Notes under the pieces: generated by a model
Seen by the model: only the letters and a program-made list of their open reading frames with translations
Databases searched by the model: none
What the model was told of the DNA's origin: nothing
Made by a program: the position numbers and the translations under genes
In this document: positions 11,973 through 24,582 of the stretch, one piece after another
How the letters are laid out: every line of letters starts with the position of its first letter
Position numbering within the stretch: position 1 is the first letter of the stretch
Assembly: GCA_009746045.1 (NCBI GenBank)
Contig: RPFO01000448.1
Location: forward strand, 2,321,509-2,385,508
Source of the DNA: Mesostigma viride
Lineage: Eukaryota > Streptophyta > Mesostigmatophyceae > Mesostigmatales > Mesostigmataceae
DNA: 64,000 bases
Reading direction: 5' to 3'

Positions 11973-14384
11973 GGGAGAGAGGCGCATCGGAGGGTTGCCC
12001 TGATCGGAGGGGGGCTGAATGCAGAAGACGAGGCCGTTTCCAAAAAGTCGAGGGGGACGGCGCTGCTGGAAGTGCACAACTATTTCAAGACGCACATGGA
12101 GGAATCCTGGGATAAGCCGGAGGTGCCCCTTCAGGACCAGAAAGAAATATGGAATTTGATTCATGGGGTTTCAAGCAGCACTGAGAAGGCAAGGAAGGAC
12201 GGGGAGGGGGAGGAGGGTGGTGAGGAGCGGGTTGGAGGGCGATTGAACGAGGGTGGTTTGTCCGAATCGGAGAAAACCCAAGTCTACGACTTCATCTCGG
12301 CTGTGAAGGATGAAACGGTCGCTCCGAACGACGACAGTAGATGTGGAATGCCGATTGAGGACAAGGTGGCCAAGGAGCTTGCAGAGTTTCTGGACATCGT
12401 GGCAGCGGACAAGCTGGACGGGGAGGGAAGGGTGATGAGGAAGGGGGGGGGATCAAACAGGAAGGGTGGAGGAGTCTAGCCCGCTTTCGATTCTGGCCGT
12501 CTATCATGGCAACCGTGAAGGCCAAACACGTTCCTCCTCAGTGCTTGTATGACCTGACATACATGGCCAAGATCTTCTGCGAGGTGATTGTCCAGCTTTT
12601 CATGATCTACAACCGCGATTTGGGGAAATACCCCGAACCACGCGACCTCGGCTGGTTGCCGATGCAGCCTTCGGAAGCCGACAGCGCCCTTCAGAGGGTG
12701 GCCGATACGGTCGCTGTAGCTGCCAAGAGACTAAGGGCGGTTATCAGGCCAACGGGGAGGGACGATTCCACCTTCCCACTTGCACTGCTGGAGAGGACGG
12801 ATTTTTGGACGACCCACAAGGAGGAAACGAAATGGTGGGTCCTGATTGCGCCCGAACCCCCAACCGAACAGGCTGTGGTGCCCCAACCCGTACAGCCTGT
12901 GGCGGGGGCTGTGGCGGTGACGGGGGCTGTGCCGGAGGAAGGCCAAGCCGAACATGCGGAGGCAGAGGACGTCCAGTCGGGTCGCCAAAAAAAGGTGGGG
13001 GAGAAGCGGGAACCCCCGCGGAAGTTTGGGTCGGAGGAGCTGGCATCCGAAATCGAGCAGCAGGGCCCGTGGATTTCTAAGAAAGTTTACGGGTCTGACG
13101 GGGAAACGACCTGTGAGTTCATGATGAAGACTTTCGCGTGGGAGAAAAGCGATGGGCCGACACGGTTGGCTCAAGTGGTACTTAATGCAATGGAGGGGTT
13201 CGAATTTGTTGTGAAGAGGAAGGGGGGGGTGAACCAGCCGGATATCAAGAATGGGATATGGCTGCTGAATTTGGAACACCACGCGAAGCTGTGGAATGAT
13301 GAGGAATTGTTGAAGGGTCGAACGGGTGCGTGGGTGGAGAAAAGGGACTGGAAGGCGGCGAAGGATTGTGGAGATTTCAATGGTGTGAAGGACGACTGGT
13401 CGTCGTACCTAGGCGATTTTACGGGATTCTTCAACCCACCCGTGATCTTCATTGGGTCAAAGGAGCAGGTGGATGGGTTTAAGGTCCTTCTGAAGGTACT
13501 TGGGAAGCGGCCTGAGGGGGAGGATATTTCCAATCCCAACGGCCGTTCGGGCAAGGAAATTGCGGGTGCAGCCCAGAAGCGTCCGCTGGAGACGGCAGGC
13601 GCTGGCACCAAAAAGAAACGCCGGAAGCGCGCCGCCTCGGAGACCCCCGCGGCCGAAGACGTCTCAATGGGGGATGATGAGGATGTCGGGTCACATGGGG
13701 GTGATGATGGGGAGGAGGTTGGTGATGATGGTGCCGGCGATGATGAGGGGGCGGGAATGAGGGTGGTGATAAGGGGGGCGGGTCGAAGGACGGAGAGGGG
13801 GGGGTTCGAAGGGCGGAGAGGGGGGCGGGTCGAAGGGCGGAGAGGGGGGGGGTCGAAGGACGGAGAGGGGGGCGGGTCGAAGGGCGGAGAGGGGGGGGGT
13901 CGAAGGGCGGAGAGGGGGGGGGTCGAAGGACGGAGAGGGGGGCGGGTCGAAGGGCGGAGAGGGGAGGGGGTCGAAGGACGGAGAGGGGGGCGGAGAGAAG
14001 GGCGGAGAGGGGAGGGGGTCGAAGGGCGGAGAGGGGGGCGGGTCGAAGGGCGGAGAGGGGGGCGGGTCAAAGGGTGGAGAGGGGGGCGGGTCAAAGGGCG
14101 GAGAGGGGGGCGGGTCCAAGGGCGGAGAGGGGGGGGAGAGAAGGGTGGAGAGGGGGGCGGGTCAACCGGCGCATCGGGGGAAGGGGGAAGGGCGGAGAGG
14201 GGGGCGGGTCGACCGGCGCATCGGGGGAAGGGGGGAAGGAGGGGGGGGAGGGGAGGGAGGCTCGAAGGGGAATTCGGGGGCGTCGGGGGGGGGATGTTGG
14301 GGCGTGCCGTCGACTACTGCAAAAAGCTCCTTTCGCCTGGCGGGCACGTTCGATCAAGAGCAACGGCTAGTCATCTGTCAAAGG
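11973..14384 (+). CDS. Unrecognised protein, exon 3
   Basis: Starts after acceptor ATGCATGCAG and ends at a strong donor (AAAGG|GTAAGT, GT at 14385). The first frame includes LLEVHNYFKTHMEESWDKPE. At a G9 run (12443-12451) coding moves to the frame that continues GIKQEGWRSLARFRFWPS into MATVKAKHVPPQCLYDLTYM; the ATG at 12506 is probably internal. The middle has mixed-composition sequence (FVVKRKGG, WVEKRDWKAAKDCGDF, GFFNPPVIFIGSKEQVDGF), then a basic cluster KKKRRKRAA that could be a nuclear localisation signal, an acidic Asp/Glu-Gly stretch, and a purine minisatellite translated as Arg/Gly/Glu repeats. No family recognised. Base use is GC-rich like the neighbouring exons. Confidence 0.6.
13775..14255. 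repeat. Purine-rich minisatellite inside exon 3
   Basis: Irregular repeats of GGCGGAGAGGGGGGCGGGTC-like units with long G runs, all on the plus strand. The exon 3 frame passes through without a stop and gives a Gly/Arg/Glu-rich segment. The G-runs could form G-quadruplexes. Because every frame stays open here, its protein-coding status rests on the flanking exon sequence. Confidence 0.9.
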
Positions 14385-14503
14385 GTAAGTTAATCTGAGT
14401 GAATATGGTCGGTTAAATTATGATGTTTGCATATTCCCAAGTTTGATTTGCGATTGTAATGATAACTAATTGCGCCGCTCGTCATTGCTTGTCCCACACA
14501 CAG

Positions 14504-15322
14504 GTGACGAGTCTGAAGAGGAGCCGCCAAAGGATGACGCGCATGGCGGCCCACCCAAAGGGTTTGAGGAAGATTCGGAAGAATCGGAAGAATCGGAACC
14601 TGAGGAGGAAGCGCCACAAAGACGTGTCACAGTTACCGCAACCCAGCCCAAGCCACTAGACAAGAAAGTGCCACCACCAAGTTGGCAGCCTGGATGGAGA
14701 ATCTGGAAGGTGGGGGGGGGGGAAACGGGTCGTGCCCCGCTCGCCTGTTGGATGTCCGGTTTCGGTATTGTGCAAGCACGGCGGTGAATTTTGCCAGTAT
14801 CGGAAGAACCAATCCCAGCGCCTTGATACGTTGTGGAAGCCCACGTGGGCTGCTGATTCGGTGGCTAAACTCAATGCAGACCCAATGAAGCTGGCACACA
14901 TGCCTGATTTCCACGTCGACACGTTCCTGGTGCATGGAGTCGTTCGAAAGGTGGATAAAACGGGCGTGTGGTACGTTAAATTTTGGGCAGAAGGGTGTGA
15001 CGAAAAGGGAATCTGGATTAATGGGGAGCAGGGGACGATGCCCAACATAATTTTCAAGGTACAACAAGACGAGATGCGGAACTGTTTCAAGCCACCTGAG
15101 GGAACGTATTTGGAGTGGTGGATGGACAAGGGGTACCTGGCGACCAGATCTTCCCCAGCGACCAGATCTTCCCCACGACTCCAAGAGAAGGGGGGAGACC
15201 AAGCCGCAGGGCAGGGCAAACGAAAACCTCAAGGGAAGGCTGGCGCAGATGTGCGGGAGGGGGGTGTAAAGAAGCCCAGCGGACGGGCACCTGTAAAGAA
15301 ACGCCTGTTAGTAGGTAGTTAG
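14504..15322 (+). CDS. Unrecognised protein, terminal exon 4
   Basis: Acceptor CCACACACAG at 14494-14503 joins in phase 1 to exon 3 across a 119-bp intron, giving an acidic tract (DESEEEPPKDD, EEDSEESEESEPEEE). At an 11-G run (14712-14722) the coding frame moves by one base and continues with CKHGGEFCQYRK, VDTFLVHGVVRKVDKTGVWY and WINGEQGTMPN. The VHGVVRKVDKTGVWYVKF piece looks like a small beta-barrel (Tudor/chromo-like) strand pattern, but this is only an impression. The C-terminus is Lys/Gly-rich (KPSGRAPVKKRLLVGS) and ends at TAG 15320-15322. Acidic and basic tails suggest a nuclear or nucleic-acid-binding role; function unknown. Confidence 0.6.
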
Positions 15323-15605
15323 ATAGCTTACTTGATCTGAACTCGTGTACATTTGTAGTAAAGATCGATCTGTACATCTGTCTCCAGAGCATTCACTTGA
15401 ATATTCAAAGTTCAAGTGGGAATTACTGGTTGGGTTGTGCACAGGCTTGTGCACAATTTTGGCAATAATTATAATTCGTTCTATAAATAGAACTAGCGGG
15501 GTCGTGGAGAGGGTTGTGCAATTGTAAATAATCTACAACTTGTCTCACTTGCTTACCCTCCGAGTGCATGACACTATGACAAAAACAGCCAATTTTACCC
15601 CGACT

Positions 15606-15660
15606 TGAATAAATTTTAATAAATGTTAATAAATTTTAATAAATTTTAATAAATTTAAGC
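15606..15660. repeat. AT-rich short tandem repeat
   Basis: Five or so near-identical copies of an AATAAATTTT-type decamer. Confidence 0.85.
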
Positions 15661-15868
15661 AATCTAGTAATGAAAAGTGCACGCGGAAAGCGCACCAGTG
15701 ACCAAATTGCATGAAATGGTAATGATTTCATGTGGAAACGCATTCACAATGAGCATCAATTGTCATGTATTTGTTGAAATGGCGTCTCCTCAAGTAATAA
15801 AATTTGGCATGGGTATTGTAGATTGATTGTGGGCCCCCCCATACATATTTAACTAATGCAACCCATGC

Positions 15869-16040
15869 GGTCTAGTGGATCCCTCCCAGGCCTGCATGGT
15901 GGGCCGGCATGGCGATGTTGCTGCGTGTCGTAGTTTTGTGATGTAAGGTTAGTTGTATCTTCAGTGTGCAGCTGGCGTGATCCTTGGAAGTCCGTGTCAG
16001 ATTCCTATTAATTTCTTCAGGGTACTCTTCTTCTTTTCGG
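15869..16040 (+). repeat. Dispersed repeat, inverted copy of about 27825-27990
   Basis: Runs of GCAGCTGGCGTGATCCTTGG, TCCGTGTCAGATTCCTATTA and ATTTCTTCAGGGT are matched on the minus strand at about 27825-27990, with small indels. The family is also linked to the retroelement 3' end at 27.96-28.2 kb. Confidence 0.8.
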
Positions 16041-16269
16041 GTTTTTACTTATGTTGTGCACATGCCCAATTGCCCATCTCACCTCCGTAATTTATTGATT
16101 CTCGATGAATTTATAAAAGTGCATGTTGTATAGAAGTTTTGTCGTGGTATCTCTTGTTAGCGTTAATTCGGGCTTTGAACATTTATTTTTACGTGGGTGC
16201 ATGCCTTTACTCTGATGTAAGTGATTGTATTTTTAAATATGAACATGGTTGACAGTCTCCTTGATTAAC

Positions 16270-17158
16270 AAGTGCTGTCTTTTCGCCCCAAGGGGGCTGC
16301 TCCGGCTTCCGGCCTACTGCGGCCATCGATCGACCATGGGGCTCATGGGCACGGCGTGCGCGCGTGGCTTCACATGCCTGGGCGTCGATATCCTGTGGGT
16401 GATCAATCCAGACTACGTCGAACGCTCGGAGCTCCGGCGGCCAACGTGGAACAGCGCGCACCGGCCCATATGCATGTTCTTGAGACGTGGGCATGCATGC
16501 AGACCAAAGGGGTCCTGGATCCAGCTGTGGTTTGGCGCCCACTCACAGGTCACTACAGCATGAACCGCGATCGATGCAGTGCTCCGCATGGCACTCCGCC
16601 CCCTAGCTAGAGCTCTGGGCACTTGGTGCGGCTTGCACCGCGGAGGGCCACGACGAGCTAAGGCTGCCTTGCAGGCGCTCCTCCCTGGCCCTGGCACCGT
16701 GCGGCCTCCCAGCTCACTCCATGCGCTTGGCCACCCCCCCTGGGGCTAGCGCTGCCGCATGGGCATGCAGGTCGTACGTGTGGGGTTACCCGCGCCGCCC
16801 GCCTTGCCCTTGCCGCCTTACTTGGCTCCGTTGCTCAGGCCTCTCAGGGCGGAGATCGGCCTATATTGGTCACCAAGTGCCGTAAGCGCCATCCCCGACT
16901 TGGTCATCCCAGCTAGAATTCCCCTTCCCCTTTATCGTGCAGGCCGTACAGGATTCTTACCTCGGGATCCCGCGGCCTGCGGCCTCGTCCGCCCCGCCCA
17001 GGTCGTCCAACGTCGCCTGCCCCGGGGCACTGACGCCCGGCGTGTCGATCCAACATCGTCAGTCCCAGTGGCTGCTTCCCTGCCTGCGTTCCTGAAAAAC
17101 AATAAAAGACCTACGTACGCGGGTATACTACATTGTGCTGACTGGATCCATGGAGATT
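16270..17158 (+). pseudogene. LINE ORF2 remnant
   Basis: The plus-strand frame ending at 17158 finishes with KRPTYAGILHCADWI, matching KTYAGILHTADWIALF of the better preserved ORF2 copy at 44.3-45.5 kb (-). Upstream the frame is broken, with pieces such as LRAEIGLYWSPSAVSAIPD, and is rich in Pro/Ala/Leu. It is followed at once by an ATTA-type repeat, as other retroelement pieces here are. No active-site motifs remain. Confidence 0.55.
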
Positions 17159-17482
17159 AATATATTAATTAATATTAATTAATTAATTAATTTGCACGTG
17201 ACGTACTGCATCACGTGGGTGCCAATACAGAGTAAATGAACCTTCAACCCCTATACACTTGATGAGAAGGAGGGGGGGCGCCCAAGCTTCTATGTAGTCA
17301 CTGCGGCCACAGGGGCAGGCCACAGCTAGCTAGAGCGCTCTCTCCACCGGCACGGCAGGGTGCCGCTGTGGGTGCAATACAACCATGCAGTACCATAAGT
17401 AGGCCGACTGGATTCATCACTGCACTGTGCCGACTGGATTAATTTATTAACTAATTAATTGATTAATTAATGGGGCTACAGC
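17159..17482. repeat. TTAA-type tails and retroelement debris
   Basis: ATTAATTA tracts at 17159-17193 and 17438-17470 bracket a short segment. The piece after the first tract (GCACGTGACG...GTGCC.ATACAGAGTAAA) recurs at 31544-31600. A second copy of the CTGACTGGAT motif lies at about 17405-17440. Confidence 0.6.
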
Positions 17483-18410
17483 CTACAATGGCCCTTCTTC
17501 ATCCCTGAGCCGTTTCAGCCAATCCATCACATTCGGCTGGTGGCTCTTGCTCTTGGGCCCCTTGGTGTGTTTGCCCGCCTTTCTCCAGCGGCCCTCGTCC
17601 CCCTCATCTGTGGCATGGCCAACGGGCTCTCCATCAAGCATCTCGCCATGCCCAGGCGACTGAGACGCTCCTGATAACCCCCCAGGCAGGGGGGCATCCT
17701 GGTGTACAGTTGGTGGCTCCATCTGCCACACAGCAGAGTGACTTAGCCCCTTACCATGTAAACTAGGATAGAGCCCATCGTGGTGCTTAGACGCTGTCTT
17801 TGCCGGGTGTCTATCATGATCAAACAGCACGTGCTGCGTGTGTTTTGACGCAGCATGGCCAGGTGCAGGCCCTGATGAAGCAGCTCCAGCTAGCCCCAGT
17901 ACATGAGGCCGGGCTTTGCCTTGCCTCTTGTGCCTCTTTGACTGTTTCCATGGCACATTCGCTACCGCGTCAGAGGCCATGTCATCACCATGCATGACAT
18001 GCCCGCTGCCTGTTCCAATAATCGAGCCTTCGCTGACACGTGGGGCTACGGGTAAGAAATCGTAAATATCGGGCGTCTCATCGGCACCGGCCAGGTCATT
18101 ACCTCCGTCTGTCCTTGTTGCAGCGTCAGCAGCGGCTGCCGCATGCTGAGCTGGCAAGGGCTGCCCCATCACACCAGCCGATGCATCATTTCCCCTCCCG
18201 GATGGCAGACCTCCTTTGATCAACAAAGGCACTGAGGGGTCTCTCGGTAGGGCCACGTTTCGGCTCATGTCGTGGATAAAATCCTCGCCTGCGGAGGAGG
18301 ATACCACTGCTTTGGCTTCCGCTTTGTGCACACATTGCGCTTTTGTCATTTGGTGCGGCGCCAACCCCAAGGGCCCGTGCATGGGAGCTGCATCACCCAC
18401 ATGATCCAAC
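17483..18410 (-). CDS. Hypothetical disordered basic protein
   Basis: Long open frame ending at 17483, with its non-repetitive part from about 18410. Composition is low-complexity (Ala, Gly, His, Lys, Pro). It has a basic patch VPWKQSKRHKRQGKARPH, a short hydrophobic patch PDIYDFLPVAPRV and a C-terminal helix-like PNVMDWLKRLRDEEGPL. No known domain. Upstream the frame runs on through the 46-bp minisatellite, which is open by composition, so the start is unknown; an ATG in MHGPLGLAPH (about 18385) is possible. The stop is followed within 30 bp by TTAA-type repeats like those ending the retroelements here, so this may be a retroelement ORF1/gag-like protein rather than a host gene. Confidence 0.4.
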
Positions 18411-18785
18411 CAATATCCACAAGCATGTGAGCAGAGATCCGCACACACGATCCAACAAGCGTGCACAAGCACGTGAGCAGATATCCCTACGCACGATCCA
18501 ACAAGCGTGCACAAGCATGTGAGCAGATATCCGCACGCACGATCCAACAAGCGTGCACAAGCACGTGAGCAGATATGCGCACGCACGATCCAACAAGCGT
18601 GCACAAGCACGTGAGCAGATATCCGCACGCACGATCCAACAAGCGTGCACAAGCACGTGAGCAGATATCCGCACGCACGATCCAACAAGTGTGCACAAGC
18701 ACGTGAGCAGATATCCACACGCACGATCCAACAAGCGTGCACAAGCACGTGAGCAGATATCCCTACGCACGATCCAACAAGACGA
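18411..18785. repeat. 46-bp minisatellite with CACGTG
   Basis: About eight copies of a 46-bp unit containing ACGATCCAACAAGCGTGCAC and AAGCACGTGAGCAGATATCC. Unrelated in sequence to the 46-bp unit at 9.4-11.9 kb. Confidence 0.95.
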
Positions 18786-19916
18786 TGGTTGTTGGATTAG
18801 TGCAGCTGCAATGCCCCCTGAGGGCTGAGTACTTGATGGTATCACTGGGTGTGATCCTGCGGTTTAATTTTAATCCTGTCTAGTTTTCGCGGTTGCTACA
18901 AATTTATGCTATTAATGTTTCTAAACATATTCAAAGTGCTCATACACCACACTGCCACTTAGGAAAGGAAACACGAGAAAGATAAAAAGGGAAGGAGAAG
19001 CAACCCACTAATTTCACTAATGTGGCTGTTGTGCAGTTGCCGATGACTCGAAACTCCCATCAGCAACCCAGCACAGTTGCGATTTTTCACAGGCAAGACG
19101 CAGTTGTCACTGGCCTGTGGTGGTCTTCAAAAACATCATTCCACATGATAATATTCAAAAAATCAAAGCCAGCACACCGGCCAACCCCTCCAGGTACCTG
19201 CAACCCCCCCAGCTTCATGCCGCTCCCTTTCCCACGCCTTTGGGTCTTGGATTGCGCTATTCGTTCTGCTGGCATCCATCGTGGATGCAAGACACGTGCC
19301 CTCCAAGGCCAACGCGCGGCGCGCATGGCTGGCAGTTGTGCCCGCCAAGTTGTTGCCACAAGGAGCTTCCATGTCATCCCTGACATTGGTCCGTGTCCGT
19401 TTTTTTGGGAGCACGCCGATGTCTGCACGCGCCAATGAGCAAATGTTGAGAGACAACCGTGAGACGTATTAGTAAACACACTGCCGGCCGTTCAGGAAAA
19501 CAGAAAACCATACAGAACACATGCACACACCAACACACACACACACACAAAAGCAAGCACACATATACGCACACACACAAAAGCAAGCACACACATATAC
19601 ACACACACTCACTCACACCACACAGCACCGCTAAACACGTCGGAGCTCCTGCCAAGGCTCCAAACACGATTCGGGCATTTTCACCTTCAGCAGCTACAGG
19701 GGAATCCCACCAGAGGACTGCCCAAACGGGAACCCACACTTTAAAAAGCATTTCCCTGGAGAGTGGTGCCAGTAAATCAGATAAATGTCAGCACCAAGAA
19801 AGAGCATATGTTGGCGGTCCAAGTTCTCAGGGCCAGGGACATTAGATAGAGCTGCAATGTTCTCAGGGGCATCCAAAACATGCCAGGAGAGGCTCCCCAA
19901 CAACTCAGTGGGTGTG
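18786..19916. other. Intergenic, with a CA-rich microsatellite
   Basis: No supported gene. About 19510-19620 is CA-rich, with AAAAGCAAGCACACA repeated twice. A minus-strand open segment at about 19694-19916 lies directly after the stop of the adjacent minus-strand gene and is more likely its 3' untranslated region. Confidence 0.5.
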
Positions 19917-20017
19917 TTACCGGGAGAAGGTAAAGTTGGGGGCTGGTGCAAGGGGATCGATGCCGGGGGCATCAGAGCATGCGTTGACTGTGGCAGGTGC
20001 GTAGTCCCAGGACCGGA
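19917..20017 (-). CDS. Terminal exon of a minus-strand gene
   Basis: Reads RSWDYAPATVNACSDAPG then IDPLAPAPNFTFSR and stop (TAA at 19917-19919). The acceptor is TTTGCAAG just before 20017. Two leading bases complete the single base left by the donor at 22595, so intron phase (1) agrees across the 2.6-kb microsatellite intron. Composition is that of an ordinary extracellular or lumenal protein end. WDYAP also occurs in ceruloplasmin-like multicopper ferroxidases, but no copper ligands are visible here, so that is not claimed. Confidence 0.5.
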
Positions 20018-20039
20018 CTTGCAAAATGTTTATGATCAT

Positions 20040-22497
<2,458 letters not shown>

Positions 22498-22595
22498 TGA
22501 TAATGAAAAACGATAAACTATAATAATTTCAACGATGATCACGATAACGTCATTATTTCTATGATAACATACATTCATAACTGGCGTGTACCTAC

Positions 22596-22770
22596 CATCA
22601 AAGGTTGGGCTGGCCTTGTATGCCATTCTCTCTGCCAGAGACATCTGGAGGACAGGGCTGGCAGGTGGCCGCGTCGGCGCACGCGCGTCGCCCCCACTGT
22701 CTGAGGCAAGCAGTTGATGAGCGCCAAGCAGCGCAATGGACAGGGTCCCATCCAAGGCCGCCGAAGGACC
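22596..22770 (-). CDS. Internal exon of the minus-strand gene
   Basis: Reads GPSAALDGTLSIALLGAHQ, then LLASDSGGDARAPTRPPAS and SLAERMAYKASPTFD. Acceptor GTTGTCGCAG precedes it (phase 0) and donor GATG|GTAGGT follows (phase 1). 175 bp. Joins in phase to both neighbours. No domain recognised; Ala/Leu-rich then Pro-rich. Confidence 0.5.
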
Positions 22771-23576
22771 CTGCGACAACGAGCCATGCAACATCCACGG
22801 CAGTCGACATCAACCAGAAATCCCTGACATACTAAGTTGTAGTATGAGAATCATGAAGCTGCTCAAGATGTGCCTGTTTCCCTTCCATGTTTGTTTGTAT
22901 TTGTTGCATAAATGCAGGGGTCATACAGGCCTAGTATAATTCTAAATCCATTAAGCGTCTCAATCACACATCCAACCCTACGACTGTACATTCCATCTCA
23001 TGCCTTCCAGATAATCCAGGCACCATGCTATCACATTCTCCATGATGGTGTCGCTTTCCGCCAAGCACATGGAAGTCACCCCGCAGAAAGTATCCTAGGA
23101 GCTTGCAGTTTCTCGGAAAGCAAAAGGGGTCCAGCTTGGTTGTCATTGCACTCCCAATGGGGTCCAGCTTGGTTGTGATTGCACTCCCTGCAACGCAGGA
23201 TAAAAAAAAAGTTGAAGCAACCTCTCTGGGTAACCTTCTGCAACCTCTCTGGGCGTTCAAAAGTTCAAGACGTCGGTATTTGATCTGGCAAGCATATTGA
23301 GGATAAAAGCACGTTTGCTTCTGACCAGAACTTGGTTAACGTTTTGCAGATTGTGAAGCACATATGGCATACTTCCTGGACGCCTGGTGACAGTTTTCGA
23401 AAAGTTTCCGCAAATAGCTACTTTCCTGAAAAACCATGCACAGCAGTTCTCTCAAGGTCAAATATTTCCCGGCCTTCTTTTGTCGATACTCTTCCAACTT
23501 TAGAAAATAATAGTGTCATGCCATATCCAGAAAGGCTGCTTCAGCTAGCTTCCCTTAGACTATCCCATCAACGCAC

Positions 23577-23811
23577 CTGGGGACTAGGGACAGCAGACTC
23601 CCATTCAAACGATAGTTTGGCACATGCGGCGGGGAGCTCCTTCAAAGATTTCATTGAAACTCCAAGGGCATCCAGTCGGAGGCACTCGATATGGAAGAAC
23701 CAGCGCCCGATGGCGCCAAGAATAGTAATTGAATGATCAGGCACGTTGTATCCGAGTCGGTTGTCAGTGGCCACTACGCAGCAGGGTAACTGACCCTGAT
23801 GCCTACGTACC
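23577..23811 (-). CDS. Internal exon of the minus-strand gene
   Basis: Reads GQLPCCVVATDNRLGYNVPD, then SITILGAIGRWFFHIECLRL and DALGVSMKSLKELPAACAK, ending SAVPSPQ at donor CCCCAG|GTGCGT in phase 0, matching the next exon. Acceptor GGCTCCGCAG. A possible first exon is 24013-24125 (-), beginning ATG-GCG-ATA and reading MAISLSSLLHSLRGASVIDG then SSFWKGFAYAPYF; a weak donor (ACG|GTCTCA) fits in phase. The WKGFAYAP plus later W..(H/D)..CLRLDALGV pattern recalls the N-terminus of some glycoside hydrolases (KGVAYQP... ALG.N), but this is a weak resemblance. Likely secreted or membrane-anchored. Confidence 0.5.
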
Positions 23812-24125
23812 CTGCGGAGCCAAACTCGGCATGGAAAAGACGCTAGACATAACTGCATTCACGTAGCAGCATTCAAAAATCTAGATTTTTTTATCAGGTG
23901 GATCGCGAACTAGCTTCCCTGAGAAATGGATTTACTGTTCGAGTTGATGTCAAAAAATAGTTGTCAAATTCCATCCCGTTATGGCATGGTCGCCTGATGA
24001 GAACTCTGAGACCGTAATCGACGATGAAAATAGGGAGCATACGCAAAACCCTTCCAGAAACTGCTGCCATCGATGACCGATGCCCCACGTAAAGAATGTA
24101 GCAATGAAGACAAGGATATCGCCAT

Positions 24126-24582
24126 AATTACCAAGACGTAAATACCGTAAATTTGGAAATGAACGGCTTTCGCGCTCGACGGCTCGAGGTTGTAGTGCAA
24201 CCGAATTTTGCAAGCAAGTCAGGAGCAAGTCGTATAAAACCTAGGACACGTGGCAGTACATATCTGGCGCCACAGGAATGACGATCGTTTTTGCGCGCGG
24301 ATTTCTTGAGGCTCGTTGCGCGGCGCGGCGCGCGCGCGGTCCGTGCAGCTTCCCGGCTAAACGTCTTAGTGCCATATAAGCACCCGCGGCATGTCCTACC
24401 GTCATCTACAGCAAGAGGGAAGCTCAAAATAAATGTATCTTATTGCACGATGCACCCGCGCTAGCAGCGTACCGAGGTGCGAGCGTTCCATGGTAGCGTT
24501 GCCGTAGGGAGACTACCCGCACTTGTAAATATTTTGACGCCTGAGATTGCCTGTGAGGCCGGTCCGCGTTGTCGAAGGCGAT
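24126..24582. promoter_or_regulatory. Candidate bidirectional promoter
   Basis: Lies between two divergently oriented gene models (possible minus-strand start at 24125, plus-strand ATG at 24583). Contains a dense CpG/GCGC block at about 24313-24342 in otherwise mixed sequence. No TATA box or defined element is claimed. Confidence 0.3.

Larger units (their letters stand above)
15323..16269. other. A/T-rich intergenic stretch
   Basis: No gene seen. It holds an AT-rich decamer array (15606-15660), a dispersed repeat (15869-16040) and otherwise unremarkable sequence. Confidence 0.6.

Noticed and set aside
18411-18785. CRISPR array
   Set aside because: No distinct repeat and spacer classes; the 46-bp unit is repeated whole, and the DNA is eukaryotic.
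19459-19845. His/Thr-rich ORF
   Set aside because: Driven by a CA microsatellite.
20017-20017. Multicopper oxidase identity for the minus-strand gene, from WDYAP
   Set aside because: Only one short motif; no copper-ligand His/Cys clusters seen in any exon.
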